Part shown: piece after piece, positions 9,798 through 22,049 of the stretch
Numbering within the stretch: the first letter of the stretch is position 1
How the letters are laid out: every line of letters begins with the position of its first letter
Source: Diorhabda sublineata
Taxonomy: Eukaryota > Arthropoda > Insecta > Coleoptera > Chrysomelidae
NCBI RefSeq assembly: GCF_026230105.1
Contig: NC_079480.1
Coordinates: 29,368,488-29,432,487 of the forward strand
Length of the DNA stretch: 64,000 bases
Direction of reading: 5' to 3'
The notes under the pieces: model-generated
What the model saw: the letters and a program-made list of their open reading frames with translations, nothing else
The model's database searches: none
What the model was told of the DNA's origin: nothing
Program-made: the position numbers and the translations under genes

Positions 9798-12279
9798 TAT
9801 AGTGTACCAATTTTCGTCAAATCTTCATATTTTTTGCTCCAACTTGGCAACGCCACAATTTATGCAGCTAGATGCAGAATATTACGACTACATTCGATGG
9901 TGAACAAATATACAGGGTGTTCCATTCAAAAAAACTTTACCGATTAGGCCTGTATGCCTCAAAATATTTTAGAAATGTGTATCTGTGTAAATATATCAAC
10001 TTTTATTCGAAAAATTTTTTTTGTATATTTAATCTTAAGTTATTGCACTTCCACACACTAATGGGCACCAATGGGTATATAGAAAGTATGGGTGTTACTA
10101 ACGCTATCTATTGGTGAAATCATGAACAAATTTCTCCATATTAAATATTAACATAATTAATTACCACTAATTTATCAATTAATTCGTAGATTTGTTAATA
10201 CAAACAAACAGTGTGAGTTGAATAAAGAATAATGTGTGGTAATGATAAAAATTTAAAAACATTGTATAATAATAAATATCGTTTTTAAATGGAATAAATT
10301 ATAGTCTTAAATAATTTTACAGTTCTCAACATTTTGTGCTTTGAAAAGTAGGAATGTTTGATATGCATAGATACGGTTCTTGAAATTTCACTTTCAATAC
10401 TTTCGGATTTTAGTATGACTTTGTTTAGATTCTTTTCTATTTGCAACATGCACCCAATTTTATGTGAATATACGTATCTCAGTGACAGAAATCGTGTCCT
10501 AATTGAAAAAATTTAGTGATATATTGTGAAAAAATTGATGAAAACATAAAAAGTAACCAAGTAATCAATCATACGATATTCCCAACACCCAGCTTGAACT
10601 AAAAAAATATTAGGATTCGAATTTCTCATCTTGTTTACTTTATTTACTTTTTGCTCCGATCCATTTCAGTTGAATCGTCCGATGAACAGTGTTTGTGTAT
10701 GTGTATGTTTTTTTATCAATTTTAATTAGTATTAACTGGAGGTCACTCTTAGTGGCAACATAAAACTTTTTCACTATACAATTAGGCCAGGAATCAGCGG
10801 CAAAAAACACCCTGTGCCGTGAGAAGCTTTTTATTTTTAGGGGTAAAAACTACCCCTTATCGTAAAAAATTTCAAAATCTTCAATTTTAGCATGTATTTG
10901 ATTAAAAATATAGTTTAAATGAATTATTCGTAGATCTGTTGTTATTCTCAAACAAGTTTATGATTGATCGAACTCATGCAACCCCTCCAAAAACCGTTCT
11001 CTGAGGGTAGTAATATTGAAAGTTTTTTTTAGTATATTATTAAAACCTCGATTTTCATGAAAAGTTGAATTGATGTTCACATAATATAAAGTTATAAAAG
11101 GTTGTTTATAATCGACCTTGCCATTGAATGCATTTGACGTTCTTGGAATTCATGTGAATTGGTATCGTCCCGCATTTGTTTACATTTATACCCTCATTAT
11201 AATTTTTCGATGAAAGATGGTCAGTTTTGCTTTGCTTTAGATCTCATTAAGAGAGCATGTTGCTTAAGGGCGCTTACCTTTCGTTGTGTCTGCGAAAGGC
11301 CGAGCTCTGGTCATCGACGTGAAATAGATAGCCTCCTTTTCTTCTGCACATTCTTAAGTTCAGCGGCGATCCTGCGTTCCGTTGACCTAACTTATCTACC
11401 ATCTTGCGAACAGTGGGTTAAACGCACGAAATGCTGCTCGAACAGAACGTTCGTAGTTGAACGCTAGTCTATCCATTGTGATTAGCAAAATATACTCCAA
11501 ATGGATAAATATTTTATGTATTTACTTATTAATGGAAGCCTTAGAAATTGATTGAAAATAAAAGAACCTTAGAAAAAGCGTCATCATGCAACGTAATTCC
11601 AAAAAAAGTGAATTATATATGCCAATTTTCTTTCGATAGATCTTTGAATTGTAAAAAATGAAATAAGAAATTAAATTTTAATAAGAATTTTGGACAATTT
11701 GGACAAACAATATGGCTTCACATTCACATTCACGAAACCACATCTCACTTGGATTAATATCAATAATGTCTTTCATGGTTCAATTCATATGCGGAAATTT
11801 TCATAATTACCAATTTCCAGCTGCTCTAGTAATAAGCAGCAATTATTACAGAATAAAGTTGATAACCAGAAGATATAAATATTAGACAAGATCTCTTCGA
11901 TTATTCATTCTGCACTCTAGGCATATATTCAAATGGTACTGGAAAATATGGAAGCTGAAGTATTTTTTAACGTGTTTAAGATCTGATGAATTGTGTTATT
12001 AGTGACAAATCTAAGAATTGACTTTTGCTTTTCACGGTAAGTATATTAAGCTTAACTTACAACCATGCCAGCCCAGAATCAATATCTGGTCGGAAGAGAA
12101 TCCAGTATCACATATTTGGGTTCTACTAATGAGCAGTTGTGTACCCCTCTGTAGAAATAGAATCCTGGTCTATGCTACTATTGAGCATTGACTAGGGCAT
12201 GGACTTTGATGGAAGCATCCACAAAGAAACTGCACTGGACTAACAATTTCTTCGAATTTACTTGGTCATATATCCATTT
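9798..12279. other. Intron 1 of gene 1, middle part, repeat remnants
   Basis: ACAGGGTGTT at 9912-9921 and its inverted counterpart AACACCCTGT at 10806-10815 could be ends of an old DNA transposon, with no coding sequence between. The segment around 10840-10870 (AGGGGTAAAAACTACCCCTT) is a small palindrome. A GC-richer patch at 11160-11470 has an open frame of 102 codons that I do not recognise. Confidence 0.35.
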
Positions 12280-13880
12280 GAATAGTTTAAAAAAAAGAAT
12301 AAAATAATTAGAAAAATTAAATGATATTAAATTGACGAAAAAGAAAAAATAAAGAATGAATAATGACATTTCGCAGAAAAACATAGGAAGAAAACAAAAA
12401 AACAAGAGATATGAAGGTAAAAGAAGAGAAATTGAAATGAAATGGGGAATTGGTAGAAGAGGAATGCCAGTTCAAAGAAATATGGGAGGAGCATTTCAAC
12501 AATTTTTAACGAAAAATCAATTAATGAGGGGAGCGAGTTGCATAACCGACTATATAAATTGATAACGAGAATATGAGGAGAGTAAAGGATGCTAGAAGAA
12601 GAGGAAATTGGACATATCATTACAGTACACTAACAAGGAGATCTAAAATAGTACCAAAACTACAGAGAATTTCTCTTGTAAATGTAGCTTTTAAAATAAT
12701 ACACAGAGAAGATTATTCAGTAACGAAAAACTTTAAACAAGATAAATCTACAATTAATTGAAAAGGCTAAATGGGAAATGAATCAAAAGTAATTGTAGTG
12801 ACCAGGAAAGGAGAAACTGAAGAATTCACAGTCAATAATAGAGTGAGGCAAGTTATCTATCCCATGCAACATTATATAATCTGTCTCTAGGGTATGTGGT
12901 AAGGGTGAGAGGTCCTGATTATAAAAAGAAGAAACATAATGGAAAGTATATCAAAGTCACTGACATCGGAGAGAGAGAAAATTAGGCAAAAATAAATAGA
13001 ATAGAGAAAAAAATTAAGGTGAGACAAGAAACTCAAAAAGGGAGCAATAGAAATAGGAGAACATCAATTTGAGGAATTAAAAAGAAATAGAAAAAAAGAA
13101 TAGTGTTAGGTCCGATCAAAATTGATGAAGATGAATGCAGACAACGTATAAATTATGAAATAAAGGAGGAACTCGATGGGACAGATTAAGTTAATAGAAT
13201 AAAAATAGCAAGAACAGAATGAAGAGAGAATGTGTAGAGAGCAGTAGGTAGAAGAAACGGAAGACTCTGATAAAATGATTAAAATAAGTAGAGATGCACC
13301 TGAGTATAATGGAAACTGAGCAATAGAAAAAATACTAAGGACAGGAGTGCATGTAGAATAATTAGCGATAGAGTAGAATAAAAGAAGAATAGGGATTAAT
13401 CCACCTCGAAAAAATGTGACTCTTTCTTTTCATCTCTAGTTAATTATGCTCTGGCAATATATTGTTAAAAGATCTGATGTAAACCAGTCAGGATAATTGT
13501 ATTTTAAAAATCAGTAACATTGCATGCAGAAACGAGAAGTAGTTATACTTCTAGAAGATAGAGAAGAAGCTAGAAATAAACGAAAAGAAGAAATATATGG
13601 AAGTAGGTGTAGAATTTACTGGGAGACTAATTAAAAAATAAATACAAAACAGACCCAAGTTCTGCAAGTACAGCAAAAGTATACATACATGGAATATCTA
13701 ATGAAAGAATATTTAAGAAAATAATAAATAGCAGGATTGGAGAAGAAAGAAAAAGATGTAGACTCAAAGTAAAATGGAGCGACTTGATAATAGAGGATTT
13801 AAATGAGTTAACAATTAAAAACTGGAAAAGCAAGTCAATGAGAGAAAGAAATAGGGAAAGTACATATACCAAGCTGTGAA
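12280..13880 (+). mobile_element. Degraded non-LTR retrotransposon, reverse transcriptase part
   Basis: The plus strand is strikingly purine-rich through this block. Around 12790-12890 a frame reads VIVVTRKGETEEFTVNNRVRQ and then, after a one-base shift, GYPMQ/SPTLYNLSL-like residues, corresponding to the RQGCPLSPxLFNLYL block of reverse transcriptases. The end, about 13650-13880, reads AKVYIHGISNERIFKKII ... KVKWSDLIIEDLNELTIKNW followed by MRERNR, matching the GRPxxRWxDxIxxDLxxLxIxNWxxxAxDRxxWR tail of endonuclease-type non-LTR elements. Multiple stops and shifts. Confidence 0.65.
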
Positions 13881-15799
13881 CTTTCTAAACCTATAGAGCT
13901 AATTATTTCATACCGAGCGACGGCATAAAATTGTTCTATTCAATAAATTTTTGTCAATTTAATGTCATTTCATCACTATAGAACTAATATAGACTATTTA
14001 CTTTGTTTTTGGTAAAAAACTACAGCAATTTAATTATGTTTTTTTGAGAATTTCTCAAATGAAATGAAATCTGTTAATTTCTTTACATCGAATAAATTTT
14101 TGAAAACTAGATTTAGAACGCTATAAAACTCGGTTACATTTTATATTTCAAACGGACAACCTCTTTTGTTTTTCATAGGAAGTTATAAAACTAATGTATA
14201 TCTCAAAAATCAAATGATCATTCGTATTTCTCCATTAATATGAATATCTACATTAGAATACTAGAATTTCTTTCGATGGCTTCTCTTACCAATATATACT
14301 GACACTTCTAAGTTTATTTAATTACGTGAATGATAACGAAAGAAGCGTATACTATTTTTCAAATCTATGGGAACCATTTTAAGGTAATCAATCGGAAATA
14401 CGGAAATAAGGAAACAAAAATAATTTATGTTGCTTAGATTATCGATTTCCAACTGAATTTGGGACTTCTGGTTGTTGAAATAAATTAATTTAAAGTAAAA
14501 ATACCAGTTATTGGACAATAAAGTTTTTTTAAAATTTCAAGTCGCTGCCACTGAGGTATTTTTCCATTAACATTATTTTGCATTAGCTAGATGTTAGTAC
14601 ATACATCTTGTATTGAGTTAATTTTGTTTAAATATTTCTAATATCAATACTCCCAATATCACAGTTTTTTTAAAAACCTGAATAGGTTTCAAAAATGTAG
14701 TTATTGGTCGAAAAAGTTAATTACTGGACCCATCATTTTCAGTCAGATCAACCAAATTAACACTAACAATAAAACTAATCACAAACCATTGTACAATAAA
14801 AGATATAAAATATAATTTTGATTGTACACTGTGTTCCATTTAAAACGCACAGGGTGTTCCATTTAAAAAATACCAACTTTGGGCCCAATTTTGGGAAAGG
14901 TGTTCTAAAAAAATGTTTATAAACGCCACTGACTTTTAAGTGAAAATACCTATTATAAGATGTTTTAATTTTTTTTTCTTATACAGGACCTGAGATATTT
15001 TTGCTTTCGTTATGTATCTCAGAAACAAAAGTTTTACAAAAAAGTAATACAGGGTCACGAAAACCGCATGTCTATATCTTTAATAATAGCTTAGATACAG
15101 TGCAGTCTCAATCAAAATGGGACACAATGTACTCATAGTGTGAAATTTAAAAATACGCTTAGAACATCTGAAAGTGTGGAAAGACTATTTCCAAAGCCAT
15201 AAGCCAAAAGAAAGTCAAGAAATCGACTAGACTCTGTTTGGTTAATTCATGGCCCATGAATATCGATTTATAAATATATTGCAGCAAACGCTATAGTAGA
15301 AAATATGTTCAATAAATTGAAGTGCTAGATTATTTAATAAGAATTAATCTTGTTATAAAAATTCTGAAGATCGTGAAATTTTCAAGTAATTCGCCACAAA
15401 AAATTCTTTATTCGAATGAGACCAGTAGTAACATAGAACCTGAAAGTAATGAATAAAAGTCACTCCCATATTTATATAATATCCATAGCTTTCTTTTTGC
15501 AAACGATCTGATTTAGTTCGTATTGAGCTGATAATATCAGTTCTCATTTTGATATGATGGGTAAAATATAAAATGGAATGACAAACTGAGACATTTATTC
15601 AATTAATTGTATTCTAAACAAGAATGCATTTGTCAATATAAAAGTACAATGAAAATAAGTAGGTACTAATAAAAAAATTAGTAATATACCCTCAAACTTT
15701 TCAATCAATTATCAAATAACTAAATTGAATTATTTCCGTGAAATAAAAGTTGGTGCTTCCATCTGATTTGAGTAGAATCAAATAAAATAATATAATAGA
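13881..15799. other. Intron 1 of gene 1, AT-rich, no element recognised
   Basis: ACAGGGTGTTCCATTTAAAA at 14847-14866 is the same kind of repeat end as at 9912, here next to a partial duplicate (GTGTTCCATTTAAAACGCAC). No coding sequence seen. Confidence 0.35.
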
Positions 15800-16330
15800 A
15801 TGGGTGCAAAAATATAAGTATCTTCGTTCAGTCATAAGCGCTCAAATGGATACATACGAAGAAATCAAGATCAGAATTGAATTGTCGAGTACTCCTCAAA
15901 GTTTGCAAACAGAAATCTAAACCTTCACGTCAGAATAGGATTCATGGCATGTTATGTGTGGTCAGTACTGCTGTACGGAGTGGAAACTTGGACCTAGAAA
16001 GCTCAAATGATCAAAAAACTTAAGGCATTTTAGATGTGGCTCTATCGACGCATCCTGAAGATACCCTAGACTGACAAAATCACCAACATCTTACATAGGA
16101 CACACATCTTATGCAACGACAAATACCTACTGCTACAGAAAATAATCCAGGGCAAAGTAGAGGAAAAGAAAGGCAGCGACAGGAAGAAGACATCCTGCCT
16201 CCGTAACTTAAGATAATGGACAAATCTCAGCGTCGGATAATTGTTTTATAGAGCTATACTTAAATGATTCAAATTATCAATTTCTTGTCAGTTTGTTTCA
16301 AACTTTCGGCTTGTCGGCTTGTCGGCTTGT
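15800..16330 (+). mobile_element. RTE-like non-LTR retrotransposon, C-terminal part and 3' tail
   Basis: Frame pieces on the plus strand read KYKYLRSVISAQMDTYEEIK and RIELSSTPQSL, then, in other frames, CYVWSVLLYGVETWT, MWLYRRILKIP, TDKITNI and GDKYLLLQKIIQGK-like residues, ending in LRNL.IMDKSQRRI. This is the conserved C-terminal part of RTE/BovB-type reverse transcriptase ORFs (YLGSIISAQ..., LLYGVETWTL, LRRMLKIPWTD, IGRRKxSWLRNLRQWTG). At least four frame changes. It ends in three units of TCGGCTTG (16306-16329), consistent with the short tandem 3' tails of RTE elements. Confidence 0.75.
16306..16329. repeat. Three copies of TCGGCTTG
   Basis: Perfect 8-bp tandem repeat. Read as the 3' tail of the adjacent RTE-like fragment. 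Confidence 0.9.
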
Positions 16331-16646
16331 CAATGTAAATACTTGAATAAATAGACGAATTTTAATAAAGTAAAACTTATTTTTTATCTTGGTTACCATC
16401 GATTTGGCAAATACTATAGACATATAATCATGAGAACGATTTTGTAGTGATTTACAAATACATTTTATCGTCTTTTATCTATCATTTGTTTATTAATTAA
16501 TCAATTTAATGATAAAAATGATTTATTGGAATAAGTTGTGGATTTAATTAGATATTATATTATAATTTATAACTTAAAAATCGTTCTTCATATATTTTTA
16601 ATAATTTCAGGCGAAACTATTATTAAGTATAAGTGAAATATTTTAG

Positions 16647-16784
16647 GAATTGCGATAGGAGTACCTTTTTTCACCAAAGTAATGCATCTAACTGATACAA
16701 TGATTCTACTTATTACGTTTTTGGATAAAATTTCTAGTAATTTCATATTCGGATTTGCTAATACCATCGCTTTATTATATGCAG
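16647..16784 (+). CDS. SLC46-like gene 1, coding exon 2
   Basis: 138 bp between acceptor ATATTTTAG (ends 16646) and donor GTAACA (16785), phase 1 at both ends, so it joins exon 1 at the split glycine codon. It encodes GIAIGVPFFTKVMHLTD, then TMILLITFLDKISSNFIFG and FANTIALLYA(G): the loop 8-9, TM9 and TM10 portion of the transporter. It aligns with the start of the last exon seen in gene 2 (GNILGLCVFVKVLGAGD...), and the intron position and phase are the same. The exon lies in a 13.2 kb gap full of transposon debris. Confidence 0.85.
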
Positions 16785-16944
16785 GTAACATTAATTTTTA
16801 TTTTATTATAATTCATTTAATACAAAACATAGAAATACATTGATTCGCAAAAGGTTATAAATTCTGCGTCTCATGTTTTATTTGATATTCTAACATTTTG
16901 TTCCATTCTTCCATTTCCTATAATTTTATTTCAAACATAACATA

Positions 16945-17694
16945 CAAGGTGTACCAATCTTACGACAAATTTTAATACAGGCGCGAATATGGTCCCAAAA
17001 GTGCTCACTGACGACCAGAAATTGCGGCGAGTGGAAGTGTGCCAAGAAAACTCGAACATGTGTGAAAGTGACCCCCAATTTTTGAATAACGTAATCACAG
17101 GTGACGAGTCATGGATCTTTGAGTATGATCCCGAGACAAAGAGGCAATCTTCCGAGTGGCACACACCGGCGTCTCCTCGCCCAAAAAAGGGAAGAATGAG
17201 CAAATCCAAAGTGAAAACGATGCTCATTGTCTTTATTGACATCAAAGGCATCGTCCACCATGAATTTGTTCCTCCTGGACAAACCGTCAACGCCAAGTTT
17301 TACGTGGAAGTGCTCAAGAGACTCAAACGAAGGGTCAATCGGGTCCGACAAGACATCGCAGCAGACTGGAAGCTGCACCACGACAACGCCCCGGCTCACA
17401 CCGCCTTTCTTGTGAACAGCTATCTGACTAAGGCCGGCATTTCAACGCTTCCGCAGCCGCCCTACAGCCCAGATGTACCCCCCCCCCCGGACTTTTTTTG
17501 TTTCCTCGCCTGAAAAGGCCTAGCAGCATGCATCGCGGCTCTCAAGGCTTTTCCGGAGAATGCCTTTCGTGACGCCTTCAATGCTTGGAAATCGCGCTGG
17601 CAGCCTATTTTGAAAGTTTTTAAATAATTGTAACGATTGGCTCAATAAATTTTTTTAAATCGACTCAGTCCTATTAATTTCCGGACAAACCCTG
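16945..17694 (+). mobile_element. Mariner element, 5' half deleted, GC-rich
   Basis: Flanked by TA at 16943-16944 and 17695-17696. The right end, read inward, is CAGGGTTTGTCCGGAAAT; the left end begins CAAGGTGT and then diverges. About 750 bp against roughly 1.3 kb for a full mariner, so the N-terminal DNA-binding half is missing. Base composition is far more GC-rich than its surroundings. Confidence 0.8.
16989..17625 (+). pseudogene. Truncated mariner transposase, DD34D type
   Basis: The frame opens with VPKVLTDDQKLRRVEVCQE and continues through VITGDESWIFEYDPETKRQS (first catalytic Asp), VHHEFVPPGQTVNAKFY, and KLHHDNAPAHTAFL (second Asp). The third catalytic block reads YSPDVPPPPDFFCFLA, where mariners have YSPDLAPxDFFLFP; a run of ten cytosines at 17479-17488 has altered this point, and a stop follows at 17512-17514. 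The C-terminal block (ALKAFPENAFRDAFNAWKSR) is readable after it. The helix-turn-helix N-terminus is absent, so this copy cannot bind its ends. Confidence 0.85.
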
Positions 17695-17696
17695 TA

Positions 17697-18574
17697 TATG
17701 GGTCATTCCAAGAGATTTATAGTTTGAAATATCGCGCATTACGCATAGTGGTATAATTCAGTTACAAATCAAACATATGATTTTTAATGAGAGCCCCTGT
17801 ATATTATACCGAAGTCGGATTACTTATATTTTTTGATATAGTTAAGTTTTATCTCTTGTAAACAGGGTGGGCGAAAGCTCGAGCTTTCATTTTCGAACGG
17901 AGAGCCGTGTATTTTATACCATTAATAGATTTTTTAGTTTTGAAACTTACATTTTTGTTTCCTAATACCCAAGGTTCATTGAAGCGGACTTATTTGGTAA
18001 TATTCATTGTGAATTATATTTAATATTAATCTATTTCCTCAGCATTTCCCAACAATGAATTTATTCTCAACAAGCAAAGTCACCAAAAGTGTTATCCTAA
18101 GTTTAATATCAAACTAAATGTTCAATGTGTTCACCGTTAGCAATAATGAAATGCTATGTTCAAATGATTGACTAACATTTTTCAGCATATTCATGTTAAT
18201 ATGTTTTATAAACTTCTTTCATGAAGCTCCCACCTTGCCAATTAATTTGGTCTTCTCATTCGACTCATTTGTTTTCGAATACGGTGTGTGTAAGCACTCT
18301 TAATTCTGAATAATATACTTTATATGGTTCGAGATAATTTCAAAATATGGACATTAAAGATTTCTCTTGGTTATTTTTTGATATCTTTTAAAATATAAAT
18401 ATACTGAAGATTGAGGTGAGATTGATACACCCTACATGTACTTCCAATTCACAAGCCAACAAAATTTTGTGTAGTCTAAAGTTTCATGGTCAATTTTAAT
18501 ACATATGGTACTGAGCTGCAATACCAATAATATACTTTTTTTCAATTGACCCTGCTTCTGGAGATGAAATGTTA
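17697..18574. other. Intron 2 of gene 1, repeat remnants
   Basis: A block at 17700-17960 (for example AACAGGGTGGGCGAAAGC and TTTTCGAACGGAGAGCC) has the look of interspersed repeat ends. On the minus strand around 18110-18300, residues such as WQGGSFMKEVYKT-like can be read in pieces, suggesting an old mariner-type ORF, but not firmly. Confidence 0.3.
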
Positions 18575-18576
18575 TA

Positions 18577-19495
18577 CGAGGATGTTCCCAGAAATACCTA
18601 TCCTGACCTAGAGATGGCGGTAGTTGCTTGAAAACATCACTGCTTTAGAAAGTACACAATTTAAACATATGATGTTTCAAGTTTGAAGAGGAGAAGACGT
18701 TACGTTGTTTAATATTTCTTTAGCAGCCGTCAATATTGAACGTTTTCAATGAATTTGTATGCATGGAAAAAATTTGTCATCGTTATGTGATGCAATACTT
18801 TTATTTGAGAGGCTTTAGCACAACCAATATAAAAGCTGAAATAGATTATACTCTGGATGAAACTGCTCCTTCGTTATCACCAGTAAAATATTGGGTAGCA
18901 GAGTTTAAACGGGGTCGTAAGTCCTGCGAAGACCTGCATCACAGTGGTCGACCAAATTAGGTGACGACTCCAGAAATATTAAAGAAAATTCACATAGTGG
19001 TACTGGATGATCGTCGACTGAAAGTGCACGAGCTAGCAGACATAGTAAGCATTCTAAAAAGTGCGGTACATCACATATTAACTGAAAATTTGGACCTGAG
19101 AAAGATGTGCACGAGATGGGTGCGGCATTTGCTCACAATGCAACAAAAACAGCGTCGTGAAGATGTTTCCATCGAATGTTTGGCAATGTTTCACAGAAAG
19201 AAAGCAATGCACCAGCTCACACATCCGTTATTGCATTGGCCAAAATTAATGAATGAAAATTTGAGTTGCTACCTTACGCACCCAATTCGCCAGATTTAGT
19301 ACTCTTGGATTATTTTCTCTTTCCAGAGTTAACAAATTGACTCGTTGGTCAAAGATTTTCCAGCAATGAATATGTGATGTCAGCAGTTAATGGCTATATA
19401 AATATAAAAGTGTATGATGCTAGAAAAATAAATATATTTTTTTCAAAATTTTTGTCTTTGCCTTGTTGGGCTAGGTACTTCTGGGAACATCCTCG
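18577..19495 (+). mobile_element. Mariner element, internally deleted, both ends present
   Basis: Inverted repeats CGAGGATGTTCCCAGAA.TACCTA at 18577 and at 19495 (complement), each followed outside by TA. Length about 919 bp, shorter than a 1.3 kb full element. The transposase inside has lost its middle (separate entry). Intact ends mean it could in principle be moved by a related transposase, but it has no own enzyme. Confidence 0.9.
18736..19440 (+). pseudogene. Mariner transposase with internal deletion
   Basis: The N-terminal HTH region is readable: RYVMQYFYLRGFSTTNIK, AEIDYTLDETAPSLSPVKYW, FKRGRKSCEDLHHSGRP, a stop at 18958-18960, then TTPEILKKIHIVVLDDRRLK and HELADIVSILKSAVHHILTE. Around 19185-19210 the text jumps from ECLAMFHRKK straight to AMHQLTH, where a full protein would carry about 100 residues with two catalytic aspartates before NAPAHTS. 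The distal part (LPHAPNSPDLVLLDYFLFPEL) is readable after a frame change. Non-functional. Confidence 0.8.
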
Positions 19496-19821
19496 TACCA
19501 ATGGACGTGTCTAGACATGCGCATAATCGAAGAAAAACACGGTATTTTCAGAATGGTAATTTAAGATCCAATTATCTTACCAAGAAAATGTAGCAGAAGT
19601 GCAATTTAGTCACTTTTTAAATAATCCAGTGACCATAATAGTTTCGATTTGTTTATAAAAAAATTTTCGTACAAGCTATGTCTTGAATTTCTATACTAAA
19701 AAAATAAAGCCACAACCAAGATAAAATAAGCAGATTGGTTCTCTTGGTTCTCAAGATATCTAAACAATTTATGGCATGCACGCCAACTGTCAAAAAGAAT
19801 CAGTGATTACCTAATTTGGTG

Positions 19822-19845
19822 GTAAGTAAGTAAGTAAGTAAGTAA
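19822..19845. repeat. (GTAA)6 microsatellite
   Basis: Six perfect GTAA units inside intron 2 of gene 1. Confidence 0.95.
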
Positions 19846-20652
19846 AAACGGCATAAATAAAACACAATTTTCATGAAAAATGATAATAAAGGAGACATAT
19901 TTGTTAATGATAAAAGAAACCAAATCAAGTTTCATAATTTTACTCTATCAATTCCATATGGAAAATTTATATTTTTCCAATTGCTCTTCATACATATTAA
20001 AAAACGGTCGTTGAACAGAGGGAAAGCAGCGTTGCTGAAGATACGATATGGAAGCATTCTTTCTCTGATGCTATTTTCACGTATTTGATTGAACCTTTGA
20101 GAAAGCAAGGTAGTTGTCAAATAATTTTCGATAATCGAATTGAAAATAACAATTATTCATGAGGAAGAAGGTACTAAGTACCTACTTTCTTTGATAATTG
20201 AAATAAATATTCAAAATCATTGAGGTTATGAAATATTAAACAACGGAATGACCTAAAAAAGCGTGAAAGACTTTTAATGCGCTACTATGAATGGGAGATC
20301 AATCCTAAATTAATCATAAACATACTTCAGGTGTGAAAGATTATGGATAAAATTGTCATTTTTTATATCTTTCTATCTTTCTATTTGTATTTCTCTGTCT
20401 ACATTTCCTTGTTTTACATTTGAATCTCAATTTCTATTGACTTCTCTCTTTATATTTCCTTGTTTTGTTTTTTGTCATCTCCATCTCTTTATTTACCACT
20501 CTTTTCTCGTTTTTGGTCTTGTATTATCTTTCTCTATTATACTTTCCTGCAGTTCCATTTCTCTTGTTTCATGTCTTTCTCAATTTGTTCCTTTGGTTTA
20601 ATTCAAATGAAAAATTGATTGACACGAATTCTAAAATTATTATCATTTTTAG
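19846..20652. other. Intron 2 of gene 1, 3' part
   Basis: About 20350-20600 is strongly pyrimidine-rich on the plus strand (runs of TTTCT/CTCTTT), just upstream of the exon 3 acceptor. Long open frames here are by-products of this bias. No element recognised. Confidence 0.45.
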
Positions 20653-20900
20653 CTGCAATCGTATCGTTATTGACAGGAATAACTCCAATTGGAATTAGGT
20701 CATTGGAAACTAAAATTGTATCTGAAAACGATTTAGGAAAAGCTCAATCACTGTTTGGATTGTGTGAAGCGTTAGCTCCTGCGATTTCAATACCGATTTA
20801 TAAAAAAGGAATTTATAACAATACTTTGAAGACATTTCCTTCGCTTTATTTCTTTTTTGGTATCATCTTATACGCTATTTGTAGTGTAATTGTAACGTAA
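20653..20900 (+). CDS. SLC46-like gene 1, coding exon 3 (last recognised)
   Basis: Acceptor TTATCATTTTTAG ends at 20652; phase 1 entry completes an alanine codon. It encodes AAIVSLLTGITPIGIRSL (TM10-11 region), then ETKIVSENDLGKAQSLFGLC and EALAPAISIPIYKKGI, typical of the TM11 region and its preceding loop in SLC46 proteins, then LYFFFGIILYAICSVIVT as TM12. The frame reaches ACG TAA at 20895-20900. The same bases form a consensus donor (AAC|GTAAGT) at 20896/20897, so either the protein stops right after TM12 at about 473 residues or a short last exon with the C-terminal tail lies further on. SLC46 proteins usually have a short cytosolic tail, which favours a missing exon, but I could not identify it. 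Confidence 0.85.
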
Positions 20901-22049
20901 GTAAAAATTATTCCTTACATTAATTATAATTTACAAATATGCGTTATAGACGCAATTAGCTATGTCACAAGAATTTCTTATAGACGAATTTTCTTTGTTC
21001 TGTCTTAAGTATGGTGTCGATTGTAAATTTTGATTCGTTGGTTTTGGGTTTAAGCCAATGTTAAGCAGTGATTAATAAATTCGCCCAGATATTTTCAAAA
21101 ATGAACGAATTCTTACAACTATAACAAAATTTGAAAGTGAGCTAACCTAACTTAACCCTGTATAAATTGTACCGATTTATAAAAAAAACACTTTTTGGTC
21201 AAATCTACTAGGGAATTGAAAACGACCTTTATGAGATCGTAGGTCAGATAATGGCCTTACATCCTCCTAAAAATCTAGACATATTTTAATTTCTTCCTCT
21301 ACCGCTAGAGAACCTAATAGAATCAAAATATTTAAAATGTCATAACTAGTACGTTGTCACATTTGGATATGTCATGAAAAATTTTTCATTATTAAGTGTT
21401 AACGACTGAGCGTTTGATGGCGAATATGTCACTTTAGTTTTTATTTATACTTTGCTCGAAAGTTCGCATCTTTTGAGCCTACTTCAATGCAGAAGATTCG
21501 TGCAATGGCAAAGCTTCACATGAAAGCACCTTGATGCCCGAGGTGTAGGTCTTCTATGCAGCTTTACCTGTACGCTGATATTTAACTTTCTGACTCGAAT
21601 AGGTGAAGAAGATACGTATTTACTTTTGACTGGCTATAAAGAAACATAGTATACACCAAACGAACAGTTTGGGAACTCCGAACTGCACGCAGTTCAGAAA
21701 CCTCATTATTCATACCCTAGCAGTGATTTCCTAGAATTTAAGTGAATAGGTTGTTTATATTTTAACTTCATGTCATACACTTCGCTCTTTAAATAGTCCC
21801 AAGATCAACTCTTGACCATGTAAAAATCCAGAGTCCAATTCAAATAAAGTTAATTAAGAATTTCAGATTTTGATTTTGTTCAAAAAATGTTGCATATTGA
21901 AAACATGGATGAGCGTATAATTTATTGTATGATATAGAAGCTGAATTATTAATGAAGACTTCAAAATATCAAAAAAATGCTACTTTGACCAGAAGTTATG
22001 AGGGCAAAATCTTGTAAATATATAGATCATGTTCTTGATGATGTTCCTC
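20901..22049. other. Stretch without recognised gene or element
   Basis: Immediately downstream of gene 1 exon 3. No polyadenylation context or tail exon could be singled out. Short motifs such as GCTAACCTAACTTAACC are common in insect repeats. Confidence 0.35.

Noticed and set aside
11159..11467. 102-codon ORF in a GC-richer patch as a gene
   Set aside because: No domain, no splice or promoter support, and the region is inside a repeat-filled intron.
20353..20698. Overlapping open frames rich in Phe, Leu and Ser
   Set aside because: Result of the pyrimidine-rich intron tract before the exon 3 acceptor; no homology or start context.
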